Source: Oscillospiraceae bacterium (lineage in GTDB: Bacteria; Bacillota; Clostridia; Oscillospirales; SIG627). From it: a stretch of 64,000 nucleotides of DNA. Positions 1-11,200 of this stretch are shown one piece after another. The notes below the pieces were generated by a model that ran no database searches, was not told where the DNA came from, and worked only from the letters and a program-made list of their open reading frames with translations. How positions within the stretch are numbered: position 1 is the stretch's first letter; each line of letters begins with the position of its first letter. The translations under genes and the position numbers were made by a program. The stretch is from assembly GCA_015065085.1 (NCBI GenBank), contig SVQW01000002.1, positions 1 to 64,000 of the forward strand, read 5' to 3'.

Positions 1-7
1 AAAACCA

Positions 8-412
8 TTAATTATGTCCGTGACAGTTTCCACCGCAACCGTGTTCACCGCAGGTGTGACCTTCACCGTGTTCGTGGTCGTGGTGGTCGCATTTTGCATC
101 GGGATCGTATTGGAGAGCATCGTTAAGATAAGCCTCCACTGCTTTGTCTGCATCACCCTGAACACCGCCGAACAACTTAATTCCTGCCTGAGCGAGAGCC
201 ATCTGTGCACCTCCGCCAATGCCACCGCAGATAAGCACATCTATGTCGAGTGCAGAGAGCATACCTGCAAGTGCTCCGTGTCCGCTTCCGTTTGTATCTA
301 CTACTTTTGATGAAAGTATTTTGCCGTTCTCGGTCTCGTATACCTTAAACTGTTTTGTGTGCCCAAAATGTCCGAAGATTTCTCCGTTTTCATAAGTTAC
401 TGCAATTTTCAT
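8..412 (-). CDS. NifX/NifB-associated family protein with His/Cys-rich tail
   Basis: 134 aa. The first ~100 residues match the dinitrogenase iron-molybdenum cofactor biosynthesis family (NifX/NafY fold): start MKIAVTYENGEIFGHFGHT, central glycine-rich ICGGIGGGAQMAL. Members bind Fe-S or Fe-Mo cofactor precursors, but in organisms without nitrogenase their role is unknown. The last ~30 residues are a metal-binding-looking tail (CDHHDHEH, TCGEHGCGGNCHGH). No nif structural gene is visible, so nitrogen fixation should not be inferred. It follows the PAS gene and the CoA-disulfide reductase gene on the same strand with short gaps, suggesting one redox-related transcript. Ribosome site AAGGAG sits 9-10 nt before the ATG. 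Confidence 0.85.
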   Translation of the reverse strand: MKIAVTYENGEIFGHFGHTKQFKVYETENGKILSSKVVDTNGSGHGALAGMLSALDIDVLICGGIGGGAQMALAQAGIKLFGGVQGDADKAVEAYLNDALQYDPDAKCDHHDHEHGEGHTCGEHGCGGNCHGHN

Positions 413-435
413 AGTGTTTTGTCTCCTTTTTAAAT

Positions 436-798
436 TTATTTTTTTGGCTGATAAAGCCCTACTGTTTCTTTATTTCTATACTCGTGCTTTTCGTAATAAC
501 CGATTAAGTTTTTGTCATCATCACGAAGAGCGACCATATACACATCTTTATTTTCCTCGTCATTGCGATAGGTGTATATGATGTTGTTATCCTTGCTTTC
601 GCGAAACCACGCAACCACTTTATCAATCTGCTCATTTGCTTTTGGCGGATGGCAGTCTTTAATACTTCTGCCTGTCAAGTCTTTGTGATAACGCTCTATT
701 GCTGACGGATTCATATATACAATGATATCATCTATATCGCAAACAACCACAGGGGCAAGGTCTTGATCTAATACACTTTTTAATAATTTATTTAACAT
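436..798 (-). CDS. Small stand-alone PAS-domain protein, copy 1
   Basis: 120 aa, essentially one PAS domain (VVVCDIDDIIVYMNPSAIE, then the loop CHPPKAN, then a C-terminal beta-sheet ending IGYYEKHEYRN). The CHPPK signature resembles the PAS domain at the end of DUF438/hemerythrin-type proteins; whether a cofactor is bound cannot be told. It starts 1 nt after the CoA-disulfide reductase stop, its ribosome site (GGAG) lying inside that gene, so the two are probably translationally coupled. A near-identical copy is at 23858-24229 and differs at only four of the first 92 residues; the C-terminal ends diverge. Likely a redox, gas or small-ligand sensor acting with neighbouring redox proteins (inference). 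Confidence 0.85.
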   Translation of the reverse strand: MLNKLLKSVLDQDLAPVVVCDIDDIIVYMNPSAIERYHKDLTGRSIKDCHPPKANEQIDKVVAWFRESKDNNIIYTYRNDEENKDVYMVALRDDDKNLIGYYEKHEYRNKETVGLYQPKK

Positions 799-2475
799 TT
801 ATTTCTCCATTCCGCAGTCATATGCATTTTTTGATACAACCTCATCATAGTACATCGTGCCATAAAGTCTGTATCCGCCTGCAAAATTGTAGGCGTCAAA
901 GCCGTTTTGCATAAGTATTCTTGTCGCAAGATAGCTCCTTAAACCGCTCTGGCACATCACATATACAGGCTTTGATTTATCAAGCTCTGTAAGTCTTTCA
1001 CGCAGTTCATCAACGGGAATATTGATAAAGCCCTCTGCATGACCGCGCATATATTCGTAGACGGTTCTTGTATCTAAAAGCGTGACATCGTCTCTTTTTT
1101 GAAGAAGAGGAATATCATTATAATAGAACTGCTTTACAATACCATTCTTCACGTTTTCAATGATAAAGCCTGCCATATTCACAGGGTCTTTTGCAGATGA
1201 ATACGGCGGTGCATAGGAAAGTTCAAGGTCTTTTAGCTTGTCCGCTGTAAGTCCCGCAAAAATTGCCGTAGCAATTACATCAATCCTTTTTTCAACACCC
1301 TCATAACCTACCGCTTGTGCACCAAGGATTTTATATGTTTCCTTTTCAAATATAACCTTTAATGTCATAACTGTTGCCCCCGGGTAATATCCCGCGTGAG
1401 AAAGGGGCGAAAGAATGACTTTTTCGTAAGCGATATTACTGTTTTTAAGCTGTGTTTCAGTCATTCCTGTTGATGCAACTGTCACATCAAATAGCTTAAT
1501 AACCGATGCGCCTTGCGTGCCTTTATAAGTGCTGTTAATCCCGCAAATATTATCTGCTGCGATTCGCCCCTGCTTATTGGCAGGGCCTGCTAATGTTATA
1601 ACTGCCTTATCATTTGAAATAAAGTTTATAACCTCTACCGCATCACCAACTGCATAAATGTCCTCGTCCGAGGTTTGCATATTGTCAGAAACTGAAATTG
1701 CACCCTTTACACCCAGGTTAAGACCTGCATCCTTTGCAAGCGTATTTTCAGGCGAAACACCAACAGATACAATGACCATATCGGCAGGTATTTCCTGACA
1801 ATCGGTAACAACCATATTATTCTCAATGCTTTTTACATTGGCATTTAAAAGAATATTGATGCCCTTTGTCCTTAAATTTGTGTGAACAAATGATGCAATG
1901 TCAGAATCTACTGTATTTAAAAGGTGGTCTCCTTTTTGAATGACAGTAACATCTATGCCGCGGTTTTTAAGATTTTCCGCCATCTCAAGTCCTATAAAAC
2001 CACCGCCGATGATAACTGCCGTCTTAATTGGATAGTTGTCTGTAAACTCACGGATTTTAAGCGTATCTTCTACTGTGCGCAGTGTAAAAATGTTACTGCA
2101 ATCACCAATGCAAAAATCAGGCATAACAGGCTTTGCACCGGGAGATAAAATGAGTTTGTCGTAGCTTTCTTCAAACACGTTTCCAGCATTCTTATCCAAA
2201 ACCGTAACAGTTTTTCTTTCGCGGTTTATTTTAGTTACCTCATGGAGCGTTCTTACATCAATTTTAAATCTCGACCAAAATCCTTCGGGAGTCTGCAAAA
2301 ACAAATCCTCTTTGTCAGCAATTTCTCCTCCGATATAGTAAGGGAGACCGCAATTTGCATAAGAAACATATCCGCTTCGTTCAAAAATGATTATCTCCGA
2401 ATTTTCATCAAGTCGCCTGATTCTTGCCGCAGCCGTAGCACCGCCTGCAACTCCTCCAATAATAACAACCTTCAT
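799..2475 (-). CDS. CoA-disulfide reductase-type flavoprotein with C-terminal rhodanese domain
   Basis: 558 aa. N-terminal FAD-binding motif IGGVAGGATAAAR, single redox-active Cys42 in SYANCGLPYY (typical of CoA-disulfide, persulfide and NADH oxidase-type reductases rather than a CxxxxC pair), a second dinucleotide motif IIGGGFIGLEMAE near residue 155, a dimerisation domain, then a rhodanese domain from about residue 460 with catalytic Cys near 508 (VMCQSGLRS). Proteins of this build reduce CoA disulfide or CoA persulfide with NAD(P)H and handle sulfane sulfur in the cytoplasm. The stop of the upstream MATE gene overlaps its ribosome site GGAGG, and the PAS gene follows at once. Substrate (CoA disulfide, polysulfide, oxygen) cannot be fixed from sequence. 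Confidence 0.93.
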   Translation of the reverse strand: MKVVIIGGVAGGATAAARIRRLDENSEIIIFERSGYVSYANCGLPYYIGGEIADKEDLFLQTPEGFWSRFKIDVRTLHEVTKINRERKTVTVLDKNAGNVFEESYDKLILSPGAKPVMPDFCIGDCSNIFTLRTVEDTLKIREFTDNYPIKTAVIIGGGFIGLEMAENLKNRGIDVTVIQKGDHLLNTVDSDIASFVHTNLRTKGINILLNANVKSIENNMVVTDCQEIPADMVIVSVGVSPENTLAKDAGLNLGVKGAISVSDNMQTSDEDIYAVGDAVEVINFISNDKAVITLAGPANKQGRIAADNICGINSTYKGTQGASVIKLFDVTVASTGMTETQLKNSNIAYEKVILSPLSHAGYYPGATVMTLKVIFEKETYKILGAQAVGYEGVEKRIDVIATAIFAGLTADKLKDLELSYAPPYSSAKDPVNMAGFIIENVKNGIVKQFYYNDIPLLQKRDDVTLLDTRTVYEYMRGHAEGFINIPVDELRERLTELDKSKPVYVMCQSGLRSYLATRILMQNGFDAYNFAGGYRLYGTMYYDEVVSKNAYDCGMEK

Positions 2476-2477
2476 TT

Positions 2478-3842
2478 TTACACCTCCGTTATTTCTTTTA
2501 ATGCCTTTTTAAACTGGAATGTAAACAGTATTGCCGTAAATGTAACTGCGATAATGTCTGCGACGGGTTCTGCCATATAGACCGCCTGTGTCTTGTCTGC
2601 CAAAATGCTTGGCATAATATAGATGAGCGGAAGTAGCAATACGAATTTACGCACAACTGCAACCACAATGGAGTTTGCCGCTTTGCCAAGTGATGTAAAT
2701 GTCATCTGGCAGGCAATCTGAATGCCAAAGAGACCAAGTCCGCCGAGATAAATTCTCAGCATTGGGGCTGCAAACTGTGCAAGGGATGCGTCCGATGTAA
2801 ATATCTTGACAAACACTTGCGGAGCTATCATAACCGCCGCCCAGAGTGCTATGGAATATGTTAAACAAGTGATTAAAAGCAGACGGAAGGTTTTCTTAAC
2901 TCTACCCGCATTTTTAGCCCCAAAATTGTAGCTTGTAATCGGCTGAGCACCCTGTGCAATTCCCTGAAGCGGAAGCATTGCAAACTGCATAACGCTTGTC
3001 ATAATGGTCATGGCACCGACTGCAATATCTCCGCCATATTTAAGGAGTGAAGAATTAAAGCAAACGGAAATCACGCTTTCGCTTGACTGCATAACAAACG
3101 CCGCTGTCCCGAGTGCGATGCAAGGCAGAATGATATCTGCCCGAAGTTTTAAGTTTTCTTTCTTTAGTTTAAGGAGTGTCTTCTTCCCGCAAAGGAAAGA
3201 GATAATCCATACACAAGAAAGCATTTGCGAAATAATAGTTGCAAGTGCCACACCCTTTACACCCATACCGAATCCAAAAATGAATATGGGGTCAAGCACA
3301 ATATTACACACCGCACCGATAATTACCGAAACCATAGATACAGTGGTAAAGCCTTGCGCTGTGATGAATGTGTTCATACCCAAGGTCATCTGCACAAACA
3401 AAGTGCCAAGAGCGTAAATGCTCATATAATCGGTTGCATAGCCGATTGTGTTTTCACTTGCACCAAAGGCAAGGAGCAAGTCCTTGTTCCAAATAAGTAA
3501 AACTGCGGTCAGGATAACCGACACAACAATCTGCAGACTAAAGCAGTTACCAAGCGTCTTTTCAGCAGATTCAATATCCTTTTCGCCCATAAAGATAGAT
3601 GCTCTCGGTGAACCGCCTGAACTTACCAATGCCGCAAACGCTGAAACAAGCATGATAATCGGCATACACACACCAACACCGGTAAGTGCTAAACTGCCAT
3701 CACCCGGCATATGACCTATGTATATGCGGTCAACAATATTGTAAAGCATATTGATAAGCTGTGCCACAACCGTCGGAATAGACAGTCTGAACAAAAGCTT
3801 ACCGATAGGCTCTGTCGCTAAAAATTCTTTTTTGTCATTCAT
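2478..3842 (-). CDS. MATE-family multidrug/Na+ exporter
   Basis: 454 aa, about twelve hydrophobic segments in two similar halves. The start (LFRLSIPTVVAQLINMLYN, then VDRIYIGHM) is the standard MatE opening. MATE proteins export cationic drugs or metabolites using Na+ or H+ gradients; clostridial genomes carry many and the substrate here is unknown. It is first in the apparent transcript MATE, CoA-disulfide reductase, PAS, NifX-like, with a 2-nt gap to the reductase. The ATG follows an AAGGTG ribosome site at about 9 nt. No regulatory site was recognised in the 42-bp gap to the Fic gene. Confidence 0.93.
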   Translation of the reverse strand: MNDKKEFLATEPIGKLLFRLSIPTVVAQLINMLYNIVDRIYIGHMPGDGSLALTGVGVCMPIIMLVSAFAALVSSGGSPRASIFMGEKDIESAEKTLGNCFSLQIVVSVILTAVLLIWNKDLLLAFGASENTIGYATDYMSIYALGTLFVQMTLGMNTFITAQGFTTVSMVSVIIGAVCNIVLDPIFIFGFGMGVKGVALATIISQMLSCVWIISFLCGKKTLLKLKKENLKLRADIILPCIALGTAAFVMQSSESVISVCFNSSLLKYGGDIAVGAMTIMTSVMQFAMLPLQGIAQGAQPITSYNFGAKNAGRVKKTFRLLLITCLTYSIALWAAVMIAPQVFVKIFTSDASLAQFAAPMLRIYLGGLGLFGIQIACQMTFTSLGKAANSIVVAVVRKFVLLLPLIYIMPSILADKTQAVYMAEPVADIIAVTFTAILFTFQFKKALKEITEV

Positions 3843-3884
3843 TTAATATAACACCTTATTTTCTTTTATAATTCATTCAAGCGA

Positions 3885-4931
3885 CTATTTTAATCTATAA
3901 TAACAAGTAGACTTGCCCGAACCTTCACGCTTTAGCTCTCCTTCGCTTACCATTTTACGAAGTGCCCCTTCAACGGAGCTTATGCTGAGTGACGGACAGA
4001 GTTCTCTGATATCCTGTTTGGTAAAGCGCCCCACCTTATTCAGTGATGCCTTTCTTACCATTTCGATTGCAGGAAGTTTTTCTTCTACGATGGAAAATCT
4101 GTCTTCAAAGTCTTTATATGCAGCAAGGATAGTACCAAGGATATATTTTATAAACGGTGTTGCATCCTCTAAACCCTCATGCCATCTATCCTGAGATTTG
4201 TTAAGGGAATCGTGATATAAATCTTTGCTCTTTGCAATTTTAGCTTCAAGCGAGATATATTTACCAACATAAAATCCGCTTCTGTAAAGTAACAAGGTGG
4301 TAAGCAGTCTTGACATTCTTCCATTACCGTCGTTAAAAGGATGAATGCAGAGAAAATCGTGAATGAATGTCGGAATTGCAATCAATGGTTCAAGTTCAAG
4401 ATTGCCGATAACTTTATTATATTCCTCGCAGATTTTATCAAGCGCCTCTTCAGTTTCATAAGGTGCCAGCGGCGTAAACAGAACTTCTGAATGTCCGTGA
4501 GGATAAGTTGCGCTTATATAATTTTGCACACTCTTTGTTTTGCCAGCCATAGGGTTATTCATATGAGTGTACATAATCTTATGGAGCCCGAGTATATAGT
4601 TTTTTGAAACAGGAATTGCATCAAAATTCTCGTGGATGATATTAAGAGCATCTCTGTATCCCGCAATTTCTTGTTCATCACGGGTTCTGGGAGTCGTCTT
4701 TTCTGCTACAAGTTGTTTAATACGTGTATTTGTTGTAACGATACCTTCGATTGCATTGGAAGACTCTGTGCTTTGTATCTTTGCGATTTCCACAAGCTTT
4801 TCAAGCTCTTCCGGGCGCATCTTTAAATAGAAGTCCTGTTTTCCTGCTTCTTTATATATGCCAGCTACGAGACCGAGAAGTTCAGAATCCCATTTATGTT
4901 CTTTGATTATCGAATAATTAAACATTCTCAT
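3885..4931 (-). CDS. Fic-domain protein (class II, self-inhibited) with C-terminal winged helix
   Basis: 348 aa. Catalytic motif HPFNDGNGRMSR begins at His197 and matches HPFx(D/E)GNGRxxR, so the AMP-transfer active site is intact. An N-terminal helix carries the inhibitory motif S58-N-A-I-E62-G63, matching (S/T)xxxE(G/N) of class II Fic proteins, whose glutamate blocks ATP binding. The last ~70 residues (TKQDIRELCPSLSISSVEGA) look like a winged helix. Fic enzymes usually AMPylate hydroxyl side chains of target proteins; the target is unknown. It has its own strong promoter, so it is probably monocistronic. No separate antitoxin gene is present. Start chosen at the ATG 8 nt after AGGAGG; a second ATG lies two codons in. 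Confidence 0.93.
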   Translation of the reverse strand: MRMFNYSIIKEHKWDSELLGLVAGIYKEAGKQDFYLKMRPEELEKLVEIAKIQSTESSNAIEGIVTTNTRIKQLVAEKTTPRTRDEQEIAGYRDALNIIHENFDAIPVSKNYILGLHKIMYTHMNNPMAGKTKSVQNYISATYPHGHSEVLFTPLAPYETEEALDKICEEYNKVIGNLELEPLIAIPTFIHDFLCIHPFNDGNGRMSRLLTTLLLYRSGFYVGKYISLEAKIAKSKDLYHDSLNKSQDRWHEGLEDATPFIKYILGTILAAYKDFEDRFSIVEEKLPAIEMVRKASLNKVGRFTKQDIRELCPSLSISSVEGALRKMVSEGELKREGSGKSTCYYRLK

Positions 4932-4951
4932 GCCCTTAACCTCCTTTCTTC

Positions 4952-4987
4952 CCCTTAAATATTATCACATATTAAGGGAATTGTCAA
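4952..4987 (-). promoter_or_regulatory. Sigma-A promoter of the Fic gene with inverted repeat over the -10
   Basis: On the minus strand TTGACA (4982-4987) and TAATAT (4959-4964) are separated by 17 bp, a near-consensus sigma-A promoter. Seven-bp inverted arms CCCTTAA (4952-4958 and 4972-4978 as read on opposite strands) bracket the -10 and look like an operator. Autoregulation by the winged helix of the Fic protein is possible but unproven. The rest of the 4932-5262 gap holds the two hairpins listed next and no gene. Confidence 0.7.
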
Positions 4988-5080
4988 TATGTTAAGAAAA
5001 TTTACCCTTATTTATTGTTTCTTTTTAAGGCAAAGTTATTCAAAACGGCGTTTCCAGAGTCGATTTTGCGTTTTTATAAT

Positions 5081-5106
5081 CAAAAAGAGGACCTATCTTG
5101 GTCCTC
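5081..5106 (-). terminator. Hairpin with U-run, second stop signal below the SLH gene
   Basis: GAGGACC and GGTCCTC pair around a 6-nt loop; on the minus strand the stem is followed by TTTTTG. It lies about 160 nt below the stop codon of the giant SLH gene and could catch transcripts before the Fic promoter. Confidence 0.55.
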
Positions 5107-5228
5107 CAATGTTTTTAGCTCTCATTTATCTTCTTCCCATACCCAACCTGATTTTAATTTAATTATTTCTGCTGAATTATAAATTGAAAAAGAATCATTT
5201 TATCGTAAAAAATATGTCGTAAAGACAT

Positions 5229-5260
5229 ACCAAAGGCACCCCGATTGGAGTGCCTTTGGT
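5229..5260 (-). terminator. Hairpin directly after the giant SLH gene
   Basis: A 14-bp stem with one mismatch (ACCAAAGGCACCCC against GGAGTGCCTTTGGT) and a 4-nt loop starts 3 nt after the stop codon. No clear U-run follows, so it may stabilise the 3' end or terminate together with the hairpin at 5081-5106. Confidence 0.6.
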
Positions 5261-5262
5261 GG

Positions 5263-8200
5263 TTAGTTTTGCGTTGATATTAAATTCGCTTTAACAAATC
5301 TGTAAAATATTGTTGCAGCTTCAGCTCTTGTTGCATTGTCAAGCGGATTTAATGTGCTTTCTGTTTTACCATTAATCAAGCCAATTCCGTTTGCCCACTG
5401 CAAAGAAGCCTTTGCATAATCGGAAATGCTGTCAGAATCATCATAAGAAAGAATATTTGTATTTTCTCCTGATTCCACATCATCGCCCTTATACATTGCG
5501 TAACGATGCATAATCGTTGCTATCTGTTCACGGGTAATATCAATATCCGGTGCAAATTCATTCTCTGTTACGCCGTTTACAATGCCGTTCTGCTTTGCCC
5601 ACAAAACTGCTTTTTCATACCATGCATTATCTTCTATATCCTCAAAGCTATTTGTTGCATCTACTTCGGGTTCACCTTCTGCACGGTAAAGCATTGTAAC
5701 AAGCATAGCTCTTGTCAAATGCGCATCCGGAGCAAATTTGTCTTCGCCAATACCTTTCATAATACCAAGCGCACTGACAAAATCTACAGATTTTGCTGCC
5801 CAATGATTATTATTATGAACATCTGTATAGAGTGCTCTTTCACTCTGTATTACCGAAATCTTAACATTACCGTTTGCTGTAACGGCTATACCCTCATCGC
5901 TTTCTATAAATTCATCGGTATATGTTGTTCTTCCGTTTTCGTCGGTGAAAGATACTACAACAATATCCTCGGTGGGTTCTATCGGCAAAACAACATCCTT
6001 TTCAGAATTTGCTTTAACTTCGGCAGTAACAGTACCGTCTTTTTCGCTTTTAACAGTTACAACATCACCATCAGGATAAGTTGTAACTTCGGTTACTGTT
6101 CCTGTCTTTTTATCTGTTGTTGTTTTGGTTGTAGAACCATCCTCGTTCTTTTCGGTTTTTGTAAAAATGAAACTACCTGATGAACCACCCGACGAACCTG
6201 ATGACAACACGTTTACATTAATAACATCAGAAATGCCGCTTTCAGTATAGTGAGCTGTAATCTGAGTGCTTCCAACTCCTACACCTGTAACAACACCATT
6301 TTCATCAACAGTTGCCACTTCATCATCAGCAGACGAATATGTTACCTGCCCTGCAAGACTGTTCCACGGTGCCGCAACACTGGTAAGAGTACTTGTTTTT
6401 CCTGCCGCCAAATCAAAGGTTTCTTTACCACCGTTTATCTCGGCAACAACGGGTTTAAGCGGTATGTAATCTCCAATGGCGGTTACTGTATTGTCCTCAC
6501 CGAAATCAGCAGTAGCTTTGACAATCATAACTCCTAAATTGCTGAAATACTCGTTCTTAAGTTCAATGGAAGCCGCTATGTCAACCGTCTCGCCCGGATT
6601 AAGAGCCTTTAATTTTGCCGTTGCAATCACATTATCATTTTCATCACAGATATTTACATCTGTTTCAGTTGATGCTGTGTTACCGCTGTTTGTTGCGGTT
6701 GTACTTACGATAAGCTGACCGTCATCCGCAAGTGCAAATTCCAGAGAATCCATTGTCACGCGTGGAGCACCCGAAAGTTCGCACTCAACTGTTTGAGGTC
6801 TTGCCTGAACAACTCCGCTGGCTTCGCTTACTGTTACTTTGATTATTGTGCCATCGACATTTTCGGGAACAGTCCAGGAAATGTTGTATGGTTCACTCTC
6901 GTTCGTATCAAGATATGTGCTGACAGTTTCTTCAAACAACACTTCTTCTGTGCCATTCTTTTCTGCCACAACTTTGAGATTATAATCCTTGAGCGTGTAA
7001 AGTCCGCGATTTTCAACATCAAATCCGATATTTACAATGCTTCCGGGCACCGAATCTCCACTAACGGATATATCATTATATTTGATATTGGCAGAACCCA
7101 TAGGCTCAAAATCAATTTCTACAAGCTTGTTCGGAGTATATTCTACTACACCGTCGTCATTTATAGACTGTCTGTAGAAGTTTGATACAAGGCTTATCTT
7201 ATTATCCTCGGTCATGAACATATCAAATTCATCTATAACCGCATCGTAATCTGTAATGGCAACAGCATCGGTAAAGCCCCATTCGCCCACGTTTGCATCA
7301 GCTTCGGCATAAACGTCTGTGCCAAGGCCGTCGTCTTCTTCGCCAATATAGCGTTTGTACCTTATACCATAAAGTTCCATACCTGTCTTTTCAGGATTTT
7401 CGTTCATCTTTGTAAAGAAGATATAAATATCGTTTCCGTTTGAAACAAGTTTATATTCTTCAATGGATAAATTATCCGTTTCACCAGTGGTTATGCTTGT
7501 ACCGGAGATTCGGAATGTTCCGTTATACAGGTCATTGTATATAGAGTCATCATATACGAGATGGCCATGACAATCAGATTCCGTGGCAGGACTAAATGAT
7601 TCCTCGGTGTGCATTTCAAGTTCTTTGGCTTTCTTTTTATACCATGCAGCATCATTCTCGTTGCTATCTGCATAAACGCTTCCTATGGCATCATTCATAA
7701 ACAGTGCTGATACAAGGTCGGAAACATCAAGAAGCTGAATCTCTCTTGTGTCTTTGAGCCATGAAAGGAATATTTCGTCACCGAGTTTTGTAAGCCTCGG
7801 AACAGATACAGTAACACCTGAACTAATTTTAATCGGATAGTACTCCTTGCCATTTGTTGCGTCTCTTATTGAGAGGTAAAGTTCTCTGTCAGATGCCGTA
7901 TCAATCTTACCGTCGGTATCTACTGTATATGTGGCAAGTGTGTATGTATTATCTCCGATTTTGCTTGTCAATGTGTTATAGTCCATTGTGAGCGGATCGT
8001 CGATTGCAGGATGCTTTATATCGACAAAAGCTCTCGGAATAACTTCTTTTGCCGCCATATCATATCCAACTGTTACCATAGTGCTGTAAAGTCCCGTCAC
8101 ATCAAGGATATCCTCGTCCTTGGTGACCGATTCAATATCACGTGCCATGTATGACACATATATTTTGTCATCGACCATACTTACCTGAGGAGCAAGATTA

Positions 8201-11200
8201 AAGTATTCATCCGAAACAAAATTAAGCTCGTCACTCATTGTGCCGCTTTCAAGATTATAGATTGCACCGCTTATACCAAGGGTATTGAGCTTGTCTTTAA
8301 GGGAATCTTCCGATGTAAGCTCTCTTGCGGAATCAGCCCATACGATGCCGATGTTCTCTTTGTTTGTTCCAAACACAATATCCGGCATAGTATCAAAAGT
8401 ACCGTCATCTGCAACAGGAACCGGCTCTGCCCAATTTCCGTTTTCATCACAGATTGAATAGAACAGACACATATCATTTGCGGGAAGCTCGGAATCCGTT
8501 CCTCTGTTTGCTATGAATACAACAAACTTTCTACCGTCACCCAAATCAAGAATTTGGGGGCGAGTTCTATCTGCAGCATCGTTTAGAAGGGTTTGCATAT
8601 TCACAGCTTCAGGCATACCTCTTAGCATTTTCATTCCAAAGGTGGACATATCATCCGTTCCTGCACCATAATCCGATGTTGATGTGCCGTCATTATTATT
8701 AATTTCTGTGGTATCACGAGCAGCAGACCTCAGACTCAACGGTACGCTTATCTTATCATTAAGGAATGAAACATGGATAGCGTTTTTTAAACTACCGACT
8801 CCCTGTGTGAATTTAGCAATGTTTATATCGATTGAGCCAAAAAACAAATCGAATCCGATACCGCCTCCTGCAGTCCATAAAAAACCCTCTCTTGCACCGG
8901 TTTCGAACTGCAGACCCAGATCAACAAAGCCTCTTGTACTGAAAACACCGTTCATACCGGCACCGGCCTGAAGCTTGCCCTTGATAACCATATCAGTTAA
9001 AGTCTCCCAGTCAGTTCCTTCAGCAGCATCATCAATAATGCTCTTTATGTTGCCGCTGTATGATTCAAAATCTGTACTGCTGAGCATACCGTCTTTGGTC
9101 CATGAGTTTGTTAAGTTAACCTGGATTGTTGTTGTAATGTTAATAAAAGTAGGAACAGAACCCAAAAGGAAATACTTGGTAGATACTACGGTTGCTGTAG
9201 CACCTACTGCGAAAGATGTACGGAAATGTTTGAATTCCTGCGTTTCAGGGTTGAGGATATAATCTAAAGTAAAACATATAATTGCGGATATAGTACCCAA
9301 ACTTTTATCCAATGCCGTAGCAGCATCTTTTGCCTGCTTTGAATAATCAGCGTGAATCTTCTTATATTGTTCTATCGTCCTTGTAATGTCAGTAAGCTGC
9401 GCCACGCTATTGTCAACATCCTTTTCATTTCCTTGAGCATGTGCCAGATTAATAATTTGTTGCAAAGTTCGTAACGAATTATCATAGTCATCTTTAGAGG
9501 ACTTTTCTAGCAAATTTGTAGTATGCGCCTTGTCTACAGCACCCTTAAAGTCTTTATATCCCTTTAATTTCTGCGCTGTTGTCATCGAAGGCGTATTTGT
9601 CCAGGAGCCTGCTGCATTTACCGCAAATGTTAATCCCGTTCCGTCTGCCCATTTTGTTTTTTCAATCTTCAAAAGTTTGGAGTTGGCAGATGGACTGGCT
9701 TTTCCGATAAGAGGAATATCTACTGTTGTAATATCATCTAAACTATATTCCTTTGGAGCGATAACCGCATTTTCAACATAGAAGACTATTCCGGTATCCA
9801 CCTTTGGATATACGATTGCCTCTGATGCCTCTGTTCCGTCAATTGTTTCTTCGTCAACAAGGTATACACTTACACGGTCGCCGTTATATGCTACTTCGGG
9901 AAGTGCGTCAATCTTGCATGAATAAACATTTGAACCGGTCATTTCGGGATATGCATCATAGGATGACACAATACCGTTTGTGGTGCGAATCTGGAATACC
10001 GCTTTCTTTATCTTTCTGCCATTGGAATTTACAACGGCACGGATTGTAAGATTATCGTCAAAAACACGGATAGAGTTTTCTCTTAAATCTATCTGCTCGT
10101 TGTTTGTGCTCTTGTCATAATAATAAGATATTCCACCTTCGGGGATATAAGGGAGATTTGGTGAATACTGCAGACAGAATTCCTCTGCGCCTACAGTTAC
10201 TTCCTTACCATTCGTACCTTTTGCGGGGAGCTTTACGTTTATGATATCCTCGGTATTTGTTCCGTTAGTAACCAAAAGGTTTATATATACATTCTTAAAG
10301 CCCTGAATTGCATCAAATTCAAAGCTTCCGTTTTCGTCAGTAATATCAATGGCAGTATCAACAACGGTAACAGTTTCCTTAACGCCATTTACTGATGTTT
10401 GTTCGATTTCCCTTTCGCCACTACCCATGATTACACTGTAGCCCTGAGCGCCCTCTTTGGAAAATTCAAGTCCGTTTGACAAAATCGGCTTGTAGGATGT
10501 CTTTACAGAGCCTTTAATTTTGTATTTTCCAACATTAGCTGCCTTAGCTTGATAAGCTGCAAGGTTTATCACATTGTCGCCGGGCATAGAGCGAGCCTTG
10601 AAGTAGTACCTGTTTGTTATATACTTATTGCCCGTCATTTTGTCAGTTATATACGGGAAATATGTGAAACTTTTGTTAGACCGATTATTCTTCCATATAA
10701 CATCAAGATAATAAATTTTTCCAACCTCGGGCGTCATCTGCTCAAGCACGGTTTCCTTTTCAGGATGAAGCTTCAGGATTGTTTTACCTGCAAATTCAGG
10801 ATAAGGCGCAAGCTCTTCCTCTGTGAAAACGTTGTTTCCAATTTCAAAATATTTCATAGCACCTTCAGATCTGGTAATCTCAATACAGTTGTTGATTTGA
10901 GAAATTACAGGTCTTATGGTGTATTTATTTCCGGGTAGCAGTACAAGTGTTTTTGTATCACGGATGGTGTTGAACACACCGTCATTTACCGAAACCTCGT
11001 AGCCTTCCGCCTTATAGGAATCATCATACGGCTCACCTGTAAGATCAAGTGAATCACCTGCATGGAAGCGATGCTCTCCAAGGGAAAGTTCCCGCCACTT
11101 AAAGCCGCCGAGAACAACATTCATGTCTGTTCCCTCAGTATATGGCTTTACAACGGTAACATCCACATCATAATAATCTACAATCGGCGTAAATTTAAGT

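Noticed and set aside
8-412. Nitrogen-fixation gene
   Set aside because: Only the NifX-like fold is present; no nif structural or cofactor genes accompany it.
3885-4931. Fic toxin of a two-gene toxin-antitoxin pair
   Set aside because: The inhibitory motif is within the same protein (class II) and no small antitoxin gene precedes it.
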